A stretch of 64,000 bases of DNA from Yponomeuta sedellus (lineage: Eukaryota; Arthropoda; Insecta; Lepidoptera; Yponomeutidae), in assembly GCA_934045075.1 (NCBI GenBank), contig OW203726.1, positions 15,563,988 through 15,627,987 on the forward strand, read 5' to 3'. This document shows positions 13,001-22,000 of this stretch, piece after piece. The notes under the pieces are model-generated. The model was given only the letters and a program-made list of their open reading frames with translations. It was not told the DNA's origin and did no database searches. Within the stretch, counting starts at the first letter, position 1; each line of letters opens with the position of its first letter. A program made the translations under genes and the position numbers.

Positions 13001-16000
13001 CTATAAACGAGAATCAATTTATTTTCATCAAGTTAATAAATAGTTTGATTTTTTTAAACTGTTGACATTATGTAAATTATAATGTATTTATTTACTTTGA
13101 TTAGAGTAAAAGCGGGAAATTGTGTAAACGGTGCCTTGCACTCCATTGTGTGCAGCCAAAACATCTCCAAAAGGGCTAGATTGGCTATACATAATGGCGT
13201 GCTGGTCCCAACACTTATGTATGGTAGCGAGACTTGGGTGTGGCAAAAGAAGCAAGAAAGTAGAATTAATGCAGTTGAAATGAGGTCCTTGAGAAGTATG
13301 TGTAGTGTTACTTTGAATGACAGGATACGCAATAGTCTGATTAGAGAACGTTGTGGACTGAAAAAGGATGTAGTGACTAGAATTGAGAAAGGAATATTGC
13401 GTTTGTTTGGACATGTGGAGAGGATGAAGGAAGAAAGATTGACGAAACAAATATATATTGCGAATGTGAGTGGAAGGGCTGGTAAGGGACGTCCCAGACG
13501 GACTTACATCGACCAAATAGGGGGATGTATTAGTAAAGGGAAAGATAAAAAGTACCCGGAACCGGCGTGCGTGCATGCAACGACTTATGAACGTTGATGA
13601 AGCGAAGGTGATCTGTCAAGATCGTGGCAAGTGGCAGTCCCTTGTCTCTGCCTACCCCTCTGGGATACAGGCGTGAGGTTATGTATGTATGTACGTAAAT
13701 AAATCATCTGGTGTAAGTGTTTTCATTTAATACATTCTATCTTTATTATTTTATTCTATCCATATAATTTTTTTTTTAAACCATATCTCAACTATTTACA
13801 ATCAGGCCCAGAAATGCCCGTCTCCTTTCAATTTATCTGTCGAGATCTAAATGTCTCGACGCTAACCGATGGCGACCGCGACTGACGTGGATGACCTTAT
13901 CTATAACTGGGTAACATAGCGGCAGTGCCGAGATGATTTCGGCCGAGGTAGACACTAATTTTGACGTATGTATGAGACATATCTGGTACCCACAAAGGTG
14001 AAGACAAGGCCTCGTGAGTATAAATTTGACGGGTAAAATAGAAATTTCGTTAATCTTTTTTGTGTTTTGTTCTTCTTCTTCTTCTTCTTATTTAGGCGAT
14101 ATTATGTAGGCCACTGCTGGACATAGCCCTCCCCTAATGACCGCCATAGCGCCCTGTCTTCAGCTTGCCGCATCTAGCATCTGCCGGCAGTTTTTCTCAG
14201 ATCGTCATCCCACCTGGTCGGAGGGCGTCCTCCACTACGTGTGTACATGTGTTGGTTAACTAATTCTAGTGGTACGCAGCCACATGCCGGCTTGTACTGA
14301 TGTAAGCATGAATGACTATGAGCCACGATTGTCGGTTGGAGTGATGACTTTAGGTATGGAGAGTGGATATGCATTAATTTGGTCTTTTGTGCATTCAAGA
14401 CTAGACCGACGTCGTGTGCCCATTTACACAAGAGATCAAAATTTTTTTGTAATTCATTCTGTGCTTCATTTAGATTACTCCGAGCAACTAGAAGACAGGT
14501 ATCATCGGCAAACTGGTACACTGAACCTGTTGTGAATATGTTACACATGTCATTCACGTAAAGTAAGTACTCAGTTGGAGCGAGTATAGATCCTTGTGCG
14601 GTGCCCTCTTCTGTCGTGGTTTTATCACTAAGGTCCGCGGCTATCTTTACGAATGTAACGCGGTTTTCATGATAGTTTTTGAACCATTCTAGAAAAGGGC
14701 CCTGTATGCCCGCCTGCTGTAGTTTACGAAATAGAATTGTGTAGTTTAAAGTGTCGAACGCCTTACTGAAATCTACGAAGACAGCAAGCACATGATGTTT
14801 TTCATTCAGGTGCTTGCTGACTTCGTCTGTAAATTTGGATAATAACTGGGAAGTATTTTTATTTTTTTGAAAGCCGAATTGTTTGTTATTAATTATTTTG
14901 TGTTTTGCGAGGAAATTGTTTATTTCAGATCCTATATACTTCTCAATTATTTTATCTATACAGGACAGAATTGTTATGGGTCTATAATTATTACAGTCAG
15001 TATAATTGCCTTTTTTGTGTATATGCCTTATTATGCCTTCTTTTAATTTATTTGGATACAATGAGTTTCGTAGGCAGGAATTAATTAAGTGCGTGATAAC
15101 AGGAGTAGTTTCAGGCATAATACATTTAAGGTTTTTTGCACGCATCTTATCAGACCCAGGACTCTTCTTTTCATTCAGGTGTTTTATGATCGTGTATATA
15201 ACGTCATCTTTGGCTTTATTCATTCTCATACATATATTAGGGTGGTGAGTGTAAGAGTCCTCGTCCAATAAGGGTGTAGTGCAGAAATTACATAGGGTTT
15301 TCACATTGTCTTGAAATGACTTAGCAAATTTATTTGCTATACTTAGTGTGGGTATCAGTTTTAAATGATTTTATTAGTATTTCATCTACGGATTTTACAA
15401 TTTTTCCACAGAGTGTGTTTATTATTTCCCATATCTTTTTAGGGTTATTAAAATTATTAGTTAATTGTTTTTTAGTGTAGTTATTTTTAACATTTTTAAT
15501 ATGGTTATTTGTTTTGTTCCTATAAATATTGTACAGTTGTCTATTCTTTAGGTTACTTTCATCCTTTTTACAAATCTCAAATAATTCATCCCTTTTTTTA
15601 CACATTTGTATTATTCTAGTTGTTACCCATTCACATACATTTCTTCGATTTGTTTTTATGCTTACACTATGCGTGCATTTATCATATACCTCATTAAATC
15701 TATCGAGAACAAAATTAAGTATATCGTTTGGATTGTCGTAGGTCAGTGCCTGGCTCCAATCTGTTTTGCGCAGTTCAATTTCAACCTTATTGTTATCTAT
15801 TTTGGTTATATTTTTGCGGGAGCTCATTGAGTCGGATCTATTTACGTCTTCTATCGCCAATCCGGTTATCAAGTGATCTGCTAACGCATTGTTTATAACC
15901 GCTGTATGCGCGCGTTTAGAACGCCTATTGCTACAATGTAAACGGGTAAATATATGGTCAATGCATGACTTAGTGATTTTATTGAGTTTTTTTTTCAATG

Positions 16001-19000
16001 CGCGTAAACTGATTGATGCCACACTCGAAGCCTTTTTCGTACATTGTATTTAGGTATGTTGATACAGTTGGGCTTGTTTGTTTTAAGTCCAAATTGTTAT
16101 CTCCAATCACAAAAAAAATAGTTTTATTTGCATATTTAGATATATTAGATATAATGGTTGTCTGGAAGAAATTACTTTTAGTAATAAGGCCGCCACTTGT
16201 ACTGTACTGTTATTTTATAAGTCTCTTATGTAATCCTTGGTGTACATGCAATAAAGAATATTCTATCTATCTATCTATCTAGATATAAGAGACGATAGTT
16301 CATGGATAAACGTATTTTTGTTTAAATTAGGAGGTCTGCAGACTGCACATAATATTGTTTTGAATTTGTAGTCTGTTTCAATTTCACCTATGATATTTTC
16401 GAAGCTATGTGACGGGGTTGGTTGTTCGATAAAGTTTACACTTTTGTGTGCGTAGATGATCAGTCCACCGCCACGTCTGCGTTTCCGTAGCTTTGTGTAC
16501 ATTTCGTAGTCCGGGATCTCAAATAGTTTCTCGCAGTTTGCTGTTATGTTAGCTTCTGACACGATGATTACTTGTATCTGGCGAGTGCTGCTTGTTACTA
16601 TATGTTCGAGTTGTACAAAGTTTTTTATCATAGATCGAATGTTTACATGAAGTATTAACAATGAGTGTCGTGTGGTTGGTATCTTTTGTGCAAATTCATT
16701 CCAGGTGGGATAGTTTCGCTCATATATTGAGGGTATGATATCATCCATCTCTCTATTTTAGTTGTAGGTATGTATATGACTATAGAATACTTACCCATGG
16801 TGGATTGGGTGCTGTGCAAGCAATCTTTCAATATCGCTGGCTGATTTAACACTCTGAGACTAAAATATATATTTTACTCACAGATTATAGCTAGACCATC
16901 TTTTGCATGTTCTTGATTTGTAGTGAGAAATTAATCCACTAGCCTTTAATAATGTATCAGTTTTATGAAATGGTGAAGTCTTAATTTTTTTTATTACTTA
17001 CTTATATTACACGAAACTATAAGTTCATACACTGTGAACAAGTTTTTTTTTTTCCTTTCGAGAGATCTGCGCGCCTCTCTATAAGGGTTAGAGGACGAAA
17101 GCCATCCTCCGCATGACTTTTGGATTGCTGAAAGCAACAAATTTCCTAATTTTAAAAATAGGCTACATACCAAGTTTCTAGAACTCGAAGCGCTCGTAGC
17201 CTAGTGGAACCGAGTGATTGAAATCAATCACTTGAGCTAAGCAACAACAGGCGCGGTAAGGTACTGGATGGGTGACCATCCCGTGACTACTGCTAGTTGC
17301 ATTTGTTCTGCTTCGCAAGGCACGTGGCAGTCGCTAAGCCATGTCACAGGTCTTATGGACGGCTTCATAACTTCTGACAGTAAGGGCCGCCACTGCCTTA
17401 CAATCCTCCACCAACCCAGACTTGGCCTCCTTGGTGCAGTATGGCCTAACCTTTCAGCGATGCAGGAAGAGACCCGTGACCAAGCAGTGGGGACGTACAA
17501 AGGGTTGATCATTTACTACTAATATGAGACTTTAAGTTCGTAAGTATAATCTAAACTATGTGGGTTCGAAAATATGACAAAATGCTTCAAAACGCTCGTC
17601 ATGGCGCAGGCACTGCGGCACTGATTCCAACAAAGAAACTCGATAATCCTTATTGAATAATGGTTCAATGTATACAAGTTTGTTTGTGAGGGTTCTTTCA
17701 GGTAAAATAATAACATTTGTACGACTTCCAAATAACTGTGAAATAAGGAGTGAGCGACGTACCAAAGTTTAAATATGGATTTTTTTTTATTTTATTAATA
17801 CTAAAATAAATTATAGATACAAAAAAGTGGCATACCTGAGGGAAAGATATGTTCACTGTTCAGCAGTGGAGAGTAGTGCATTGATAGAAATTAAGCCAAG
17901 GTTTCGGTGTTTATCAATAAACCTGCTAGTGCCGTGTTTAAGATAAACTTGGCATAATTTCTGTGTGTTAGTTATTTGTTAAGATAAATAGTTGGCCCAC
18001 TTTTTGCAATATATTTTGGGTAGAATAAATAGTTAACAAATATATTTCTTATTGTTTAAGGATCATCGCTACTGCGAATTATTAGCGTCACAGTGCCCAC
18101 ATACAGGGTACGCGGCCAGCCGGCCCACTTCGAGTGTGATTATGAGCTCGAGGGCAACATCCTATATTCAGTCAAGTGGTATCGAGACAACGAAGAGTTC
18201 TACAGATACATGCCCAAGTTCGACCCGCCGAAGCACGCTTACAAGCTCGAGGGAATCAAAGTTGATGTAAGTCCAAAGGTGTAATAATGCCTCCTCTTCT
18301 CTCCCACCCTCCTAGCCCCTCCTCCCCGGGCTTTATTGCCACAATGTTTAACAATATCAAATTTCCGTTCACTTGCATGGCAAAATCGTACGGTGTTTTT
18401 TTTTTATTTTAGACTTCAGAAAATAATATTAGCTATAATATTTTCTGGAAGTTAAAATGAAAAACTAAGCATAAAAAAATCATTTTATTAAAAAAACCAA
18501 ATTAAAGGTAATTCAAGTTTTCACAAATAGAAGATAGATAGATGGAATATTTTTCAATGTACGCATTGTGAAATTGTATAAAAATATAGTACCATTAGCG
18601 GCCTTATTATGTTACATTAAAAACAATAGAAGCATAGAAACTAATTTGACTGAGTATCTGCATTCACAGCTTTGAAACAAAATAAGCTTTGAATTATTTG
18701 TATCAGTATGCAATAATAACAATTGTACAATTTTATGGTGCAATAAAGTATTAATAATAATAATAATAATAATAACTTACTTAATGCACACCTCACTTAC
18801 CTCACCTCACCTCACTTAGACTAGTATAAGCTAAGTCAAAGTTAAGTTTGTTAACAGCTGAAATGCATCCATTAGAGTTTGTTCTGAGTTTTTTCTCAGA
18901 TATAATTTTTTGAAATATCAGGATCCACATTATTCTATTAAGTTCAAGCTTTAAGTCCACCAACTCGGACTTGGCCCCCGTGGTGGAGTATGGCCTAACC

Positions 19001-22000
19001 TTCCTGCAATGCAGAAAGAGACCCGTGCCCCAGCAGTGGGGACATACAAGAGTTGATATCGATTTAAGCTCTTTAGCGGTAAATTATAGCCCTACTAATA
19101 AACGTGAAAATTTGCAACAAAGTACCTACTTTGAAGAAAATGACGTTTACTCGTTTTATATTTCTTAGTTAGCAGAAATTTATTTTTCTGAAACTCCTAA
19201 CCAACGGGTCTCTCACTAAGATACCTACTTATAACAAGTAAATATTACTGTAATATAATATTATTGTTACAATATATTTTTGTATAGTAAATATTTTCTG
19301 AAAGAATTAGGTTAATGATCCTTTCTCTTTCCAATTACTTTGGGATGCTTTTTTTCCTATTTATTTGTAAAAGATATCATCGAACCGTAGCTATATCTTC
19401 TGACAGACGTATATCAATAACATTAAAATTCCGAGAGTGCTGAGAAAATTTATTGAATTAAAAAGACATGGTAAATTGTGACGACAGACAAGTCCAGATG
19501 GCACGTAATTCTGAATATGAAGAACGATGCAGCGTCAAAGTTGAAAGATGATACACACCAACGTGGTGGCTGTAGCAGTCCATACATACTTAATTTACTG
19601 CAGTAGTAATTATATGGACCTATTTGTGGACATTGGTGTGTTTCACCATGACGTCACAACTGTGGCAACGCATCGTGTGGCTTAGATATAAATCTTATGT
19701 TGATTGTCGCAGTTGTCAAAGTCGGATGCGCGGCGCGTGTCACTGCACCAGGTGACGCTCAAGTCCAGCGGACTGTACCGCTGCGAGGTATCAGCGGAAG
19801 CTCCCAGTTTTGCCTCCGCCGCAGGCGAGGGCCGCATGGAGGTGATTTGTAAGTACTTAGTCACAGCGGTGGTAGCTCAGTCGGTAGAACTGGACTCGCA
19901 AGCGAGATACCCAGGTTCGATCCCCAGTGCGAGCAAGTACCAATAACTTTGTTTATAATTTCAAACTTACGTACATTTGCAAATTTGTAGTCGCAATGCC
20001 ACACGCTACCAGCGAAGGAAAACATCGTGAGGAAACCCGTGGATTGGTTGGCTCTGCACGTATTGACTAATATTTCATGTGGGCTAGGCCAACTAAGCTA
20101 TCAATTAAGGATGGTATAAGTGCTGGGCATGTCTACACCATTTAAAAACCAGGTCCCAGGTCCTCATCTCATTACGTAGATGCAGAGGCCAATGTTTAGT
20201 GGGTAATGACCTCTGCAATGCAGTTCTAAATACAGTGAGATAATTTATAAGTGATGTGGTATCAGGGGATGGACGTAGGTTGGAGAATAGAAATCACATC
20301 TTAGTTGTAGTGTGTCCTCGTATATTGTATGAAGTGAACTTAAATAACATTGTGCATTTGCTTATATTCTATGTTAAGTGCTGGCTAAACATAAAGTGCA
20401 AGTTATTGTAATAATGAGGCTACACGCCTACTACAGTGATAGGATTTACCAAAAGTGACGAGAGATAATGGAACTAACATAAACGTGTGATGGGAAGCTG
20501 CTTGAATCAAGTAAATTGGCTAGATAGAGACGTAACGTAAGAGATCGCTGTGCAAACAATAGACCTAATACATCTCATTACACCAATAATGTTGCCTAGC
20601 GATATACACAAATGTGTGAGCTTCGACAATTTATAAGTGATAGAATTTACCAAAAGTGAAGAAAGATAATAGAACTAACATAAACGTGTGATGGGAAGGT
20701 GCTTGAATCAAGTAAATTGGCAAGGTAGAGACGAAACTTAAGAAATCGCTGTGAAAACAATTGACCTAATACAATAATGTTGCTTATGTTATGATATACA
20801 CAAATGTATGAGCTTCGACAATTTATAAGTGATAGGATTTACCAAAAGTGACGAGAGATAATGGAACTAACACAAACGTATGGTTGTTTATGGTTTTTGA
20901 ATCAATTGGCAAGATAGATACGAAACTTAAGAGCTCGCTGTGCAAACAATGACCTAATACAATAATGTTTCACATGCACAAATGTATAAGGATCGACACT
21001 ATTTGTGATGCTGGTGATCAAAAGAGCCCTTAGGAAGACCACCGTTATGAGACTCACCCATAACACAATTTGATGAGTTCACCTTTCATAAAGCCATGAC
21101 CCACATCGACACATCCACTATATCGTAGCACTAGTTCATTTTATTTTCCTGCTAATACGTAATAACGTTTAGTCTTATTTCAAGAACTTTTGTTTTTTTT
21201 TTATTGTTCTTTGTGGTACTCACCAGGACTGTACATTCATTGTGTAATGTATTATCTGTGTTTGAAATAAACTTTTTGTATTCTTCTTTTTCTTCTTCAG
21301 GCTATATTAGTCCACTGCTGGACATAGCCCTCCCCTAATGAGTGCCATAGCACAAGGTTGTGCCATCATTGGGGGGTAATGCCCATAATCCCCACGCTGG
21401 GCATGCGGGTTGGGGATCGCAGATTGGTGGAATTGTACTGCAGGGGGCGCTGCTGCCCACCCCCCGGTTTGTGTCCCTTAGTCGCCTTTTACGACACCCG
21501 CGGGAAGAATTTGGGTTGGTGCTATTCTCTAGGCCGACACCACACAGCAATGTGTATTGTGTATTCTATACATAGTTATTATTAAATAGGTCCAATTGCG
21601 ATTATTTATTAGGTAAAATGTGATTACCATACTTCCCGACCTTTCGGCAGCGTTGCAGTTGCCTTGGTTACGGGTAGACTGACGTGGCCAGAAGAAGGTT
21701 TCATTTTACTTAATTAATAATCGAAATAAGACCTATTTAATAAATCTAAAACAAATCGCCAGCAGTGAGTTAATGAAAGAAGTGTATTGCGCATATGCAT
21801 TACATATTTTGTATGTGGTATCAATGAATAGAAAAGAAATAATATATTTAGGGACCGAGTTTGTTGCAAATTGTTTTAAAGATGAATTTCCCAAAAATTA
21901 TCAGCTATTCCTTCGATATGGATAACCAGTGGTCGCGGGTTCGAATCCCGGCATGGGTGAATTTTTTAGCCTCTAAATAGGTTTTTAAAAATGATAATAG

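Larger units (their letters stand above)
10033..15355. repeat. tandem duplication, unit 2
   Basis: Near-identical to 4704-10016. At its right end the LINE continues uninterrupted into its endonuclease half, whereas unit 1 is cut at 10016. The right end of unit 2 is therefore the original context and the join at 10017-10039 is the new junction. Junction homology is AAATTTT. Confidence 0.93.

Noticed and set aside
20436..21005. Regular repeats resembling a CRISPR array
   Set aside because: Units of about 190-200 bp are repeated whole with no short repeat/spacer alternation, in a eukaryotic intron.
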